Shown: in pieces, positions 1-38,826 of the stretch
Layout: each line of letters starts with the position of its first letter
Position numbering within the stretch: the stretch's first letter is position 1
Assembly (NCBI RefSeq): GCF_010015445.1
Contig: NC_053116.1
Coordinates: forward strand, 24,220,607 to 24,284,606
Direction: 5' to 3'
From: Perca fluviatilis
Taxonomy: Eukaryota; Chordata; Actinopteri; Perciformes; Percidae
DNA: 64,000 bases
Position numbers and translations under genes: made by a program
The notes under the pieces: model-generated
What the model was told of the DNA's origin: nothing
The model's input: the letters and a program-made list of their open reading frames with translations, nothing else
The model's database searches: none

Positions 1-111
1 CAGTTGCAAATCTTGAATGTTTTTTTTTTTTCAGAGTTGCTCTTTGTTGATTGTAACTAGGGCATCTATATTGCCATGTTTCTGCTCAGCTCACAATTAA
101 AACATTTTTTT

Positions 112-164
112 CTCCGCTCTCTCTCTCTCTTTCTCTCTCTCTCTCTTTCTCTTTCTCTCTCTCA
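112..164. repeat. (TC)n microsatellite
   Basis: Imperfect CT/TTCT pyrimidine tract of about 53 bases in the first casz1 intron. Confidence 0.9.
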
Positions 165-3100
165 CCGCTGTCTTTCAAAGGCTGATGCAGAGTGCACATA
201 ATTATGCATATAAACATAGTGGCTTAATTATCTCTCACAACATCAGTGACAATGTAATTAACAAACATTGCAAGATCAATGAGAGAAACTGCGACCTTCA
301 AAACATTTAACTCCTCACATTGAGGCATCGTGCGGATTTCCTATCAGTGCAAAAGCCCAGAATACTTTTCCTAGATAATTTAGATGTCGCATTAGAGCCC
401 TCATAAGCCAGTCAATGGAAAAACCAATGAATAAAAACTATGAAAGCGATGACAGAGATGTTCATAGCGATGGATCAAACAGACTTGACCATGACTTCCA
501 TTCGCAATTCTGGGTTCACTGTAAAAGGTTATTGTTCATTTCAAGCTGTTTCAAAGTCCTCTCTATTTACTGCTTGTTAATTAACTAACCACACCACGAG
601 GAAGTTTGACGCTCCGAACATTTTTGTGTGTGTCAAATTAGTCCAAACAAATGCACGTCATTTATTCAAAGCCACTCTTTATTAGGCTGCCACTGTCCAT
701 TTAAAAAAAACACTCTTAAACTCATTTACTAACGTGAACACAAATTGCTTTTTAAAATTCTATTGAAATGATTCTACCATATAAAAGAATCCCACTATGT
801 AAAATGCTCTCTGACTGAACTACACTGAAAACATAGCTTGTTATTAAAAAAAAAAATGTTTTAACCAAATGGTTTACATTGTGCACGTGTGATTCAAAAC
901 TGACACCCTTTAGAGGGTATTCAAACTCTAGATTAGTCCATATATAGCCACTAGCATGCACCTTTATCATCAACGACACCTCTGCCTCTCCTGCCTGTCC
1001 TGTGAGCAGAGAAGCTATGCCACACTGATGGCCATGTTTGGTCAGCCAAAAGGAGATATAATGCCCATCTGTTATCATATCTGGGAGGGAAAATGTGGCC
1101 TAATTGCCTCAAATATAGACAAGGCAGGTCTGTGTCGTGTGTTGGGTTTTGCTTGCCTGAAGTGTCAAGATTAGGAACCACTTGTTTGTAATTTTCCAGT
1201 GACACCAGAGAAAGTGCAGAGCGAAATGTCAGATGTGAGGATTTTTAATGTTGTTGGGTTTTTTTTTCTTCCTTTGGATTGGGGTGGGTGGTAGCATTAC
1301 TGTTGCCATTCTCACCTTAACCCATACACCCATACATAGTTCCCACCTGGTGTCACTTAACATCATTAATAGGCAGCCAGATACAGTAGGGCTTGAGTAG
1401 AAAACTCATTTACATGGTCTTTTAGAAAGGTTATCTCCTGTCAGTCCCAGTCATAATCCTTTCTAGTCCAATCATTTGCCTTTCATTGATATCACGCCAC
1501 ATGGCTCCACTGATGAATAAAGAGACTCTGCTAATTTTGGAGAAGGTGATGATAATACCATAAGAAAAAATAATATGAATAATTAGATGTTGATGCTTCC
1601 ATGACATCAACCGCTAATCTCTCTGCAATAATTAGCAATTGACTGAAAATAATAGATGTTTTCTTTAATCTGATACCTACTCCAAAGCAAAAGTCAACAT
1701 GCATTAATCTATTGCCAGTCAATGCAGAATCAACCTGAACAATTGTTTCTTTCATTTTGGCCATTTTGAAAATTACATTTTGAAAATGACATCTATTCTA
1801 CCTTGCTCTTTTTTCCATACCATCCCGCACTCTGTAAAGTGTAGTTCCATTTTCTGACTCATACAGTGCTGATGTGGGTGGGTCTGCCCTAACTTTAGAG
1901 CTATATGATATTCTGTGTCCATGTGGTGCCTCTACATATACAGTAGCAGTAAAATCCAACCAGGCACCAAGCCTATCAACACAAACACAAAATCAAATGA
2001 GAATAATGTTTAGCCAAATTACAATTTACATGTACATGTTTAAATGTGTATTCAGTAATCTTTTATGCCATGTGTTATTACCAGTTGAACAGCTCAAGGA
2101 AACACAATAACTTAAGTATAAGAAAAGGTAAATTGTACTGTACCCTGCAGTAGATACTTGTATACAGTATTTCACTTTGTGTATTCAATACATGTGAAAC
2201 ATGGTAGATTTGATGACAGGATCTGTGGCAAACATGAAGTTATTTCCTCTCAAATACCTGATCCATTTCTGTTAAATGTTTCATGCCCTTTCGATCTACC
2301 AGATACTCTTTCATACTGAACCACCGTGCAGAGGAGCTACCCCAATGCAGTGAATGGAAATTTGGGGATTATTTTACATGCTGCACATGAGATGTGAAAA
2401 GCAGGGCACAGAGACTGATTTAGCAATAACTGAGAAATCTGAGACAAGAGCAGAAATATTTGTGTATTAATTACCTGGGTGGTAGGTGGTATTACTTCTT
2501 ACTAGCTCCTGTGTTGAAAGGGATGGATAAAAAGCAATAAAACAAAAAAAATAGTTTTGACCCTGGTCCTGTGACAAGGATGAGTTAAGAAGGCCAAAGC
2601 TTTTACATGACCCAGATGAAATTATCATCAAGTGCATTACTAGCTTGTCTGTTTTCTCGTATCCTGCCCAACATGCAAACTGACACAACAGGAATTTATG
2701 GAACTGAGTTGGATCAGCAAACTGTTCTTCCTCTGTTTGTTTCTGCCTTACACACTCTTTCTTCATACCTTTTCCTCTCTTCTTTATGCAGAACTTTGTC
2801 CCTCCACTGCTTTCAGGCAAAAGTCATTTTTCCCTTTTCCCCACTCTCTGACCCCTTGCACTAACCTGGATGAAAGTTAATGGGCCAGAATTAATCTCCA
2901 CATAATGCAATTAAACTATACATTGACTATATTTCACCTATGTCCTTGGGGAAGTTGTCCAATTTAATGGACTCTTAAAATGAAGGTGGTGTTTCAGTTC
3001 ACAAATGTGTAAAAAGGAAAGAATTCATTCTTTTGACTCTTGAAGGTGACACAATAATCGTGTTATTTTCAAATACCTTCCACCAAGCTTCATGGGGGAT

Positions 3101-3264
3101 TATGAATTGCACTTAACATGCCATAATGTCCTAGTTGATAGTAGTTATATTTATGTCATTTTTAAATAGTTCAGCATCAGTCGTCATGTAAAAATCTGGG
3201 CAAGTGCATTGATAGTTTTACATCTTTACTAAGAAATTGTATAAAAAAAATTCTAAAGGTCCCC

Positions 3265-3290
3265 ATATATATATATATATATATATATAA
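3265..3290. repeat. (AT)13 microsatellite
   Basis: Perfect AT dinucleotide repeat in the first intron. Confidence 0.9.
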
Positions 3291-4155
3291 ACCTCAAAAG
3301 TAATTATTTAATGAATTTCCATAACAAAACATAAAGAGCGTATAAAATCAGAAGATGTTTGTTTATTCAGTTTGTCCTTTGGTACAGTCACCTGCAAATT
3401 GTGCAGGGCTGACATAATGCAACCAAAACAGGAAGAGCATTGCCTCACACTGCTTGTTTGTAGACACATAAATACATAGAGATGTACAGATGCTGCTCTA
3501 GCGTGCAGGGCAGAATCACTTTTCCTGTTTTTAAATTTACTACAGTTCTGCAATAATGAGGATAGCATCATCAAATAATTTATTGTTCAGAACAAGAAAA
3601 CTATAATTTAGTAGGTCAGCAGTCTTCCATTATCACAACATAGCAGTGTGTTTCCCAAAGTATGAGAGAGGGTTGTTTTAATAATTGGGCTGACAAAATA
3701 TATTTTCCACTTGTAACACAAAGCTAGTGCCAGATTAATTCATTCTTAACTTATGTATTTGATGCCAAACCAAAAATAAATTGTTGAACATAGACTATCC
3801 TCTTCAGCTACCAAGCTTAGCAATAGTGCGACTATCAATCAATATGAAGCGAGAGAGAACCATTTGGATGACTGATTGAGTGACATGAATTTGGCCATTG
3901 ATTAACACGTCTTGAGCAATGGGTTAATTTTGGTTCAGTTTCACTACTGAAATTAAAAAACAATCATACTTTTATACATCGGAAGTAAAGACTTAATTAC
4001 AGTAATGCTAGACAGCACCAATGACTCTAAGGTTTTAAGCTCAATATCTTTTTTTTACTTTGCTGGTAGCACATTTAAAAGGACAAATCTGAAAGCAGTT
4101 AAAATAATTATACCTTTTACATAGAAGCTCACTACTCTACTTTTTCTCTGTGCAG

Positions 4156-29483
<25,328 letters not shown>

Positions 29484-29892
29484 ATAATAAAAAAAAAAAA
29501 ATACCAGTGACTATAGGAACTGAAGAAATACTCTGTGTACTATGAACAAACAAAAATGAAAGTGGCCTCATTTATCATGTTTAGAGACTTCCCATGACAA
29601 CAAAAAACAACACCAGTGTGGAGAAAAATGACGGCCCGAAATGATTTATTGTGATGTTTACAAGATGACCAACATTATTAATTCAATTATGCATTAAAAA
29701 ATATGAACGGAGACACAGAATTAGGCCCTGGTTTACACACGGGGCAGCAATGTAAAGCATTTTACTACACATCAGTCTTTTTGTGTGCGTGCATGTTTGA
29801 CTTTAATTTATTTTCATTTTTTTCACCTTTTTTGTGTGGATAAAAAAAGAAAAATGTTAGAAAAACAAATCTCTCTATATAACTATATATGT

Positions 29893-29894
<2 letters not shown>

Positions 29895-29937
<43 letters not shown>

Positions 29938-29945
29938 TGTGTGTG
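29895..29945. repeat. (TG)n in casz1 3' UTR
   Basis: GT repeat with one GA interruption, about 50 bases, in the transcribed region after the stop. Confidence 0.9.
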
Positions 29946-31770
29946 AACGATGATATACAAAAGGAAATTGCTGGCACAGGCAACATGAACTGCAGGGCCT
30001 TGGATACATAGAAAAAGGGACGTGAATCACTAAGGGGAAACAGGATGCATTCAAACATTTGATCTTTTTTTTCTGTATTAATATAATTAATTATTATTAT
30101 TATTATTATGAAACACTGAGAGGAAAGGGAGTTACATTTTGCTTGTTCCCATCTCTCTCAATGCTTTTCTTTGTTCTCAATAACATGGAATTGACCAGTA
30201 AATATTTGGTCAGTCTCCCAGCAAGCTGCTGGTCTCAACAGTTCTCTGACATTATGCTGGAAATGTTCGACCAGCACCAAAACCAAGCTCAGCCCTTGTA
30301 ATTTTACCCCCCTGCAGAGGAATCAAGTTTGTGTGTGGATAGTGCACTTTTATATTAGCTGACCACGATGATTACTGATGATAACTCATAAGCATATTTA
30401 AAAATATTTTTGTTACCATTTGCATCTTTGCATTACAATGTCGTTTTGTTGTGTTGTTAGTCAGAAGCATATCGATCTGTAAGCAGGCGAGGTCGTGATT
30501 AACGGCCGGAGATTAAGGCTGTGTGTGTGTGGGGGGGGGGGGTCAGACTGACCAGAGGAAGCGATGAGTCACTTAGATGCAGAGCAAGGGACGACGACAG
30601 AGGAAGCGTCAGGGAGTATGTTTTATGTTGAAAATTTGCAGACCGAAAATGTCTCAGCGGCATTTTGTTTCCATTCACTATGGCTGTGGTTGAGCTCCTG
30701 TTGTAACGGTTTTTATTTAATATTTATGTGACCTTCCAATGAGAAATTTCTAGGGTGTTATTGCACTTTTTAGGTTCATTTTTACCGTCTGAAAAAAAAA
30801 TGATATATATATCTTTTAACAGGGAATTTTGCTTTAAAGATGTTGTTTTAGTTCACTTTTGCTTTAATGCACAAATAGATGTTAGTGTGACAAAGAACTG
30901 TTCTGTGATTTATTTAAAGACTGGTTTTTATTTTGCTTCTGTGATTCGACAGTTTGAAAAAAAAAAAGGAAATGGGTGTGCCAGAAAAACGGTGCCCTGA
31001 TGAGAAACACTAATACGGACTGTGATTTGAAATGAGTTCTTAAGAAGTTCATGGCAATGCTCACTTACTGCATACTAAATTATAAATCTGTCAAAGCCAC
31101 CCTCGGGTTTATATTGAGCAAATATGTGCGACCGAGAAGTGGACACATTGATCATGAATTATCATTGGAAATAAGCAATCATAATATAAGGAATAAGTGT
31201 GTGTAGATGATATTCCTTCAGATGTTTTGAGAAGAAGAAAAAAAGGGTTGTACAGTATTTTCCTCTGTAAAAAATAACTATATATGAACAAAATGCTCTT
31301 TGATGAACAGCATCCTTTAAAAAGAAAACCGTTAAGAGAAATGAATAATAAAAAGTTAAAAATTCAAATAGCCTCATCATAGTTTGCTTGTGTGCGTGAC
31401 ATTTTTTTATTACCCCAGATTTTTTTGGAAAAGAAATTGTTCATACTGTAGCATTGATTCCGTTATGTTTGCAGTATATATTTTTTTTCTTCCAACGATG
31501 TCAGAAGCTCAAACTCAAATACACTTGTTTGAATTCATTCATCAATGTTTCTGTTTTATTTAGCGACTCGTTTTATTCATTGTCATTTTTCGGTGTGATG
31601 TTTTTTTTTTCCTCATTAATTGAAATTCTTGGTTTCTATTTACTTTGCTGTGGGCATGCCTCGTTCACAGACTCACCTGCCTCCGGGGACTCTGGTGCAA
31701 AGCAGAGGCGCCATGTTTGTTTTGTTTTCTCATCAGATAACAGTAGGGGCTGAGACATTGTGCACTTGAA

Positions 31771-31772
<2 letters not shown>

Positions 31773-31805
<33 letters not shown>

Positions 31806-31826
31806 CGCGCGTGCGTGTGTGTGTGT
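31773..31826. repeat. TG/CG alternating tract in casz1 3' UTR
   Basis: TG repeat with a central GCGTGCGCGCGTGCG segment; strictly alternating purine-pyrimidine, so a possible Z-DNA former. Confidence 0.88.
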
Positions 31827-33156
31827 AAAATAGTAGGATTTGTAAAAAGTTGAAAATAAAGAAACTATAATTATTAGAACAATACACATGCAGTGATTGG
31901 TAGTGCTTCAGCCTGAGGACTTTTTGGTCATGTGTAGAGGGAAAAGGTGCTGCTGGACGACAGCAGGGCAAAAGGTCACAGCTGCGATTTCTCTGTCTCT
32001 TTTTCTATCTGTCAGTGACACTACTGAAGTGTGTGTGTGTGTGTGTGTGTGTGTCTGTCTCCCCCTGAGAGACAGACAGGCCATGGCTGTAAGAACACAG
32101 ACCTGTGGCTCCGTCCCAGCTGCTCTGAGCTTCGATTCATATTTCATGACCTTGTGCGCCTTTTCCCTGCTTTGTTCCGCTTTAAATCCAACTGGGACAC
32201 TTTTCTGTCACAGAATTTGAAGAAAACAAAAAACAAACATCTGCATTTATGCAGGTAAAGGAATCAACAATATTTGTTGTTGGGGTTGCCCGTTGTTCAT
32301 GCTTGTCATTCTGGTGCGAGAACAAGATCAGAGCCAAGGACCATTAGGGAGAGTTAGAGGCCTGCTACCGCTAACAAGATGGCTCTCTGTGTCTTGTTCA
32401 GTGTTAACAGGGCACTTTTTTATTTATTTTTTTGCTTTGAGCCATGTGCTGGGTTCTCCTCCCACTCCCTCATGTCACCCAGTGGCCAGTGTGCTGGTTC
32501 TCTCTGTCCCTTCGTCTACAGCTGTTCCTGTCCTTCCTCCTTGTGATGTTTTTTTTTTTTTAATAATAAAAAAAGAAAAAAATTGGGTAAAGGCATCACC
32601 ATCTGTCAGCCACCTGGCATCCTGTATATAATCTACCAGAAAAAAAAGAATAAACATGAAAATTATATTACACAAAAACCAGACGGAAACGACCTCCAAA
32701 TTCTGCATAGGCTGCTGCCGAAACGACAGATCATTTTACTGTTTTAATTAACAGAGTAAAAAGGATGGTATAAAAAAGTGGTGGGGAAATAAACTGAAAT
32801 GTATTACCACTGCTGGGAAAAACGTAATATGAAAGCCTCCTGCTTACTGCAGCGTAGTGGATTAACAGAGCAACATTTTAGACTTTGTAAAATATATTGC
32901 ACTTTTGGACTAAAAGCCATCTCCCGTTTGCGTTCAATTTGGCTAGACTCATGAGACATTTTATATGAAAAGTATACAATGAAGCAATTTTTTAAAAGTC
33001 TCTACTTGAATTTGTTGCCCTCAGCACTACTATTCATTCTTGTCGTATTGCTTATTTCCACTTGGATACAGTGCTGTTTATCTTCATTGTGCTATATTTA
33101 TGTTTTTCCTCTGTTTCTGCATGTCTTATGCAAAGATTGAGCTTTTCACTCAGTGA

Positions 33157-33162
33157 AATAAA
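33157..33162 (+). terminator. casz1: candidate distal casz1 poly(A) signal
   Basis: Exact AATAAA followed by a T- and GT-rich region, the last good candidate before repeat-rich intergenic DNA. Alternative signals at 31347 and 31855 remain possible. Confidence 0.4.
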
Positions 33163-34329
33163 AACATACTGAACGACTTTAGGCCTGTTTTCAGTGTCAT
33201 TGTCTTTTTGAATGTCAAAGAAAGACGCATCTTTCAACAGATGCATACTTTCTGCCTTTCTACAAAACACAACACCAGGTCGTATATTAGGAGTGCCAAC
33301 AATGTGTGCATGCGTGCCGGCCATCGCTGACATGCAGTGGGTTGATGTGCCAGGAACAGGTTGAGTGAGAGAATGAGCAGTGTGGAGAGGCGACAGTCGG
33401 GGCTGGGAACACACACGACAGGTGTGCACTGCATATGTGATCACATGACGCCTATAAGGCAGATTAGGGCCCAAACAGATGAAGCGCTGCTTAATGGCAG
33501 CTTTTATTAAGTTCACAAAGCGTGGAGGGAGGGGGTAAACAGAGAAAAAGCAGGTGGCTGGGCCTGTGCACTCTTAGATGAAGACAGATATTGTACAGTG
33601 GAGTCTGAAGAGCGTAGCCACTGTGGAAGGATTTATGAAGATTTGCACGCCCTGGACTCACTGCCTGCCTGTTCCCGAGTCCTGCAGTAATACAGCCAGA
33701 GAGGGAGAGCTGGAAAAGCTCAGAGAGAAAAATGTGCCAGCCAAGAAGCCAGATAGTGTGATTATATAAGACGAGATGAAACTATACTAATACCTGTGAA
33801 GACGGTCCATCACTGCGGCAACAAAAAGTAAAAGGCACAGAAAAAAAGGCAAATACATTTTCATACACAACCAATAATGACATGCTGGAACATTTTAAGT
33901 TTAGATGAAAGTATAAAAACACAGATTACTTTTAAGATGATCTGATTGTGAGAAACAAATTTGACATGCATTGTGAAAGAAAATGCTAATTTAAAAAAAT
34001 CTGTATACTATACTGATATCAGATGTATGAGGTACATTTTAAAATGACAGATACTGGGAAGTACGTAGGAGGGCGGAGCCAGGCTACTGAAGATGTGCAT
34101 TGCAATAACATAATAATATATACCTAAACAGTGTATACAAAGAACTAAAAATGTGCCAGTGGGTATATACGTTACATTACATTGCTACATGAAGCCAACA
34201 GAGAAAGGTGAACATGTGTGTAATCGTGTCATTATCACTATATTGTGGACATATTTGAGCGTACAGGTGTCATATTTGCAGATAAAAATAAAACGGCCTC
34301 AGATTGTGAAAGTAAAGGCACACAGGCTC

Positions 34330-34600
34330 TGATTGGCTGAGTCTGTTTGGACTGGATGTACTTTATAGTGCGACGGCTGCGGACATGCAGCGCTCTGTGT
34401 GTTAGGGCCTCCGCACACTACCTGCTCAGCACCAAACAACAGACAGAAAGTTAGCGACTAGCTGGTGAACATCATAGAGCGCTCAGCTGCTAAAGAGCCA
34501 GATAAATCACCTCAGGAGTTGGTGGAGACCAAAGCAGAGCTAAAATGTGAGTAAATATTAGACTTAACATTCATCAGGCGAACAGAACACAACTCCAAAT
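34330..34600. repeat. dispersed percomorph repeat fragment
   Basis: Contains segments I associate with a repeat common in percomorph genomes (GTTAGCGACTAGCTGGTGAA, AGGAGTTGGTGGAGACCAAA). Recognised from memory only; the ends are not defined and the class is unknown. Confidence 0.4.
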
Positions 34601-34930
34601 CTGTCTACTGGGTGTGTAAATAAGCAACTGTTTGTGTTGCTTGAGATAATATGTTAGTGTTCTGTTTACAGCTTGTTTCCAAGTTTAAGTATATCATTAT
34701 ATCGCAAAATTCGATTAAACTTCCTCAATTGCACAAAAAAAGTTTCTACGCACACTTGAGGTGGTTTTTGCCTTTGTCGAAAAAAGAGTTGATGAACTAA
34801 ATGGGATATGGGAGCGCCGATAAGTTCTGACTAGGCAAAAATGTAACTCACATGACTGATCAGCTGTTCACGCTGTCAAGCTGTAGTTGTTGAATGCTTT
34901 TAATACTTTAAAGACAGTTCACGGCAACTT

Positions 34931-35303
34931 TAAAGGTGCAGTAGGTAAGACTTAAAAAACTAACTTTCTGTCATATTTGCTGAAACTGACTCTGTTCCAG
35001 TAGAACTACATGAAGCAGGTAATACAAAAAAAAATCCGGCTCCTCTGGCACCACCTACAGCCTGTAGTGCGATTTGCAAAAATCCACAGCTCCCTGTTCA
35101 GATGCACCAATCAGGGCCAGGGGGGGATGTCTAACTGCGTGTCAATCACTGCTCATGCACACACATTCATTCTCCCTTGTGGGGGAAGGGGCTTAGGAGA
35201 CAGTTTTGGACTTTAGCAGAAAAGGGGGGGAATGAGAAGTTGTCAATGTTCGAATTTTTTGGCTAAGTCCTGGATCTTCACAATCTTACCTACGGCACCT
35301 TTA
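34931..35303. mobile_element. MITE-like element with TAAAGGTGC ends
   Basis: The ends are inverted repeats: TAAAGGTGCAGTAGGTAAGA on the left, and on the right the reverse complement of TAAAGGTGCCGTAGGTAAGA. The total is 373 bases with no coding capacity, a typical non-autonomous DNA transposon. The target duplication cannot be separated from the T/A-rich ends. A similar end motif near 61445 lacks a matching partner. Confidence 0.7.
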
Positions 35304-38030
35304 GCGCTGTAATTACGACTGGCAACTTGGCTTTTCTGAAGCCTCTGATATTTTGCAGTTAAACAAATAAAGACGCCGCTAAAGTCCATTGTTCGAGGAG
35401 TTTAAACCCAAATTTACTAGATAAGGTGCTTTATCATCAATTCACAGTATATTACATCCACACAATAAACTCTGCAATCATACAACTGTCTTGACTGTAA
35501 ACGTACAAAAACCTAACACATGGGAATACTCTCCATCTTTATCAATCATCCCGTAGGAACGCAGCAGAAGTAATAAGTAATTGCAAAACAGAAATGCTAA
35601 AGATGCGTTTGAGGTAACTGTGTATTGGTCACCGCTCTTTAAAAAACTAATTTAAGGGATCCTAACAAAAATGTTCAGCAAAACACTGCGAAGAAGCAAC
35701 AATTATAGAAGCTTTTTACATAAAATAAATGGCCTGCTGTCTCTCGTATCTTTGTCATCAGACAGTGCAGCTTGTGGTTGATAGGACCCACAGGCACACA
35801 CCATATCACGTATCAGCATAGCAACGCTCATTTTACTGCTTCATTGGTCCGTTTATAGTTCAGGTTTTTAGATAAGATGTTTCCCCTCATCTCTTTCAGC
35901 GCTCTGCCCCACTTAGACCTCTCTTTAAATCTGCTGCCCTTTGCTATAGATGTTCATTTATCTATTTTTGCATGTGTATGGGCTTATTTTGGAAAGAGCT
36001 CAGTCACACGGCGGAAAAGGGGGCTGTGTGAAAAAAGCTGCTTTGCCATTGGTAGCAGCTGTTGCTGCTGAGACACCTCTGAGGAAATGGAGAATTGGAC
36101 ACACACTCATCCAATTTACCATTAACAAGACCTTATTGGATGCAGTGCCATAGGAACATGTGGCTTTGCCTTATGTGGCTCTATTTAGATATGCTGCTGT
36201 TTGACGTGTGCGACTGGGGTCTGAGAGAGTCTTGGCATCTTTGTTTGGGGATCTAAGTGTGGTGTACGTAGTCATCTCAAGTCAGTAAGCTTCAGGCAAG
36301 GTGCCCTGTATTGTTACATATAACTACTATACAAAAAAAACAGCAACGCAATTCTTACAATGAGGATTTCAATTCAGCAACAACACAGAAAATGTTGCCA
36401 TTTAAGAATAAAACGTAGCGGAAAAAGATGCATAACAGTGACCAAAATAACAAGAATTTCCATTTCTATGTAAGAAGCGTTGTTAAAACCATCCGTAGGA
36501 AAGTCTGAGCTGTAACATGAGATAGTTTCAGACATCAAACATTGGAGCTGGTCTACAGTACAAAGATCTGCAAAAACAAGAGATTTCCACCCGTTTTATA
36601 TTTTCCACATTTAAAATCCAACCACACTAAGAGAACTAGGTTGTTGTAAAGCTTTTCAGCATAGCAACCACTGGTCAGACGAGTGTTGACTTCCTCCTCC
36701 TCCAAATACACAATTATATAATTATCCTTTTAAGGTCCCATGAAGCACAGGTCTGCTTCTGTATGTGCTCAGCAGGTTTTCAATCAGATATTTTTCTCTT
36801 GTGCAACACCTGTGCGTTTCGTTTCTGGCTGGGTAGGTTTTTTCATCTTCTCTTTTTTTTTCCATAAACACACCTTGCATTCTTTAGAGGGTGGTGTATC
36901 TAGAAATCTTTGTCTTTCAACACATTTTTCTTCCGTTGGGACATAGAGATTACAAAGGCATTCTTCTCACAGTTTTGTCGGAACATTCAGTGAAAACAAA
37001 CAACAGTGGTGTGGTTATTAACTTCAAAAACCAGAAAAACTGGATTCAACTCTGGCCAGTTCACACAGAAAAGAAGTTGAGCAAACAGTCCAGAAATCAG
37101 ATCGTCATGGTAATGACCCACATGATCTGTTTCTCTTTAATAAAACGTAATTATTTTTGTTTTCATCTCTGCACAGAGGTCAGGGTTTGTTAGCAGCAGA
37201 AAATGGATGCAATGCTCATCATGGCTAATGACAACAATATGAATCTATATGACTTTATCGTAGATGTGAAGGTGTTGCAGGTTAGTCAAGCTTTTCTTGA
37301 CATTTTAGCATTTTAGATTAGAGTTTGGCCTTTAGATGAAGTTTCCTGAAAACGAAAATGCATTATTTCCTAGAAGAGAAGATCTCTCTAGAAGAGACAA
37401 TCAGGTACTTAACACCTGGTGCGTTTTAAATGCTGGTGGATGTTTGATTCAAAATGAAAAAGTTAGTGTGTTCAGGTCTTTGACTACAAGTTCAAATGTG
37501 GCCGTCAAGCTCCAAATGAACGGGTGCTAGTGTGGGAACAAACACAGTTCCTGTATTTGTGTGAGCTGTGTTTCAAGTGAACACATTTTCAAAGAGGGGG
37601 GGGGGGTGTAATGTTACAGGGGAGATGTTATTTGGTAAACATGCAGTTGTCATCTTACAAACACAAACAGAATCCAGTGGAAAGATTAGCGTTGGCCCTT
37701 TAAACAGCTTGTGAAAAAGAAAAAAAAACGAGCCTCCTGTCAACTCTGTTACATAAATGTTTACTAAGAAATACCAAACATTGTGTTCTATTTGTTTTAC
37801 TTTGCCTCAAGTTTGCCCATTGCCAGAGATTAGTCATTCCCACAGTTAAACACAACTTTGCCAGCAGAACAAACAACTAGTAGCAGACAGCAACCAGAAA
37901 CAAGTGCATAAAACGGTTGATCCAGGCTGGCTCGTAGCCACGCGGCCATTACCCTTCAAGTAGTTTGCTTCAGAATTGGACCAGAGGTCTCCAGAGCTGA
38001 GTGGGAATGTTTTATCACTTTATAAGTCCT
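35304..38030. other. intergenic DNA, no gene recognised
   Basis: AT-rich sequence with no convincing ORF, RNA gene or repeat family. A G-run is present at about 37597-37605. Confidence 0.55.
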
Positions 38031-38420
38031 ATCGGAAAGGGGAGAGCTTGGAGCAAAAAAAGAAAATCTAATGGCCCGGCGCTCTCTCTGAGGCCAGAGT
38101 AATTCTCATTCCACTTCAATTGCCACAGCGCAGCACCGCTAACTGGCAAGTGAGGCCCGCTGCTGCTGCTGCTGCTGCTTTCTTGGCAAACGGAGAATTC
38201 TTAAGTGCTAAGCTGTAAATTTGCTTAATTTGACGTGAGTCCGAGGGGAATGGGATCGTTTTCTTTCAGGGAAAAAGCCTGGCATATTGGCTGACAATAA
38301 GCTGGAACGGTCCAACATGGTGTTTCTGCTCGGCGATGATGGCTGGAACACACAGCGGACAGCATTTGACAGAGCTGTAAAACCGTTTGACTCTGGCACT
38401 GGCGCTCTGTGACTCATTCT
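38030..38420. other. single-copy-looking intergenic block, candidate regulatory element
   Basis: Differs from its surroundings: more balanced base composition, few long A/T runs, no known repeat sequence, and a short (CTG)7 at 38160-38180. It has the look of conserved non-coding DNA, but no comparison could be made. The 69-codon minus-strand ORF here has no recognisable product. Confidence 0.3.
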
Positions 38421-38768
38421 TATGTTAATACTGTAAAAGCCTTTTCAGTCTAATTTCTGTGAAAGAAAATGATGATTTTCTCCCAAAGCGGCTTAAAGTG
38501 GTTTGTCTGTTTGTACACACAAGGAAGTTGGTAATTACTAAATGTGATGATGCTTATGTAACTCACACACACCTGCTATTAATCTGCCTCAATAAATCAC
38601 TCATATTCTAAGCCACCATGCATAACAAGTAAACATAACATGAAACAACAAGATCTATGGTCACAAGATGCAGGAAGTGTCACTCGTCAACTGAGAGCAG
38701 TGTCACATGTCAAATTAAAAGAAAAAACATGAAGTTTTGGTTACAGACGTGGAAGCAAAACTGAAAAA

Positions 38769-38770
<2 letters not shown>

Positions 38771-38823
<53 letters not shown>
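38771..38823. repeat. (TG)n(TA)n microsatellite
   Basis: A TG tract passing into about 20 TA units. Confidence 0.93.

Positions 38824-38826
<3 letters not shown>

Larger units (their letters stand above)
1..4155 (+). other. casz1: casz1 intron (5' end outside window)
   Basis: No exon could be supported. It holds a (TC)n tract at 112-164, an (AT)13 tract at 3265-3290 and an otherwise AT-rich single-copy-looking sequence. The stretch 180-420 is rich in ATTA/TAAT-type motifs and could be a conserved regulatory element, but conservation cannot be tested here. Confidence 0.6.
29484..33190 (+). other. casz1: casz1 3' untranslated region (extent inferred)
   Basis: AT-rich non-coding sequence after the casz1 stop with several possible AATAAA signals: 31347-31352, 31855-31860 and 33157-33162. 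The last is followed within about 30 bases by a T/GT-rich stretch, so cleavage near 33.18 kb would give a UTR of about 3.7 kb. It carries TG repeats at 29895-29945, 31773-31826 and 32029-32053 and a G12 run near 30531. The true end cannot be fixed from sequence alone; the 31855 signal would give a shorter form. Confidence 0.55.

Noticed and set aside
29486..29491. AATAAA immediately after the casz1 stop as the poly(A) signal
   Set aside because: It lies three bases after the stop in an A-rich run with no GT-rich element nearby; later signals fit better.
38208..38417. 69-codon minus-strand ORF as a small gene
   Set aside because: No recognisable domain, splice context or start context; length is expected by chance.
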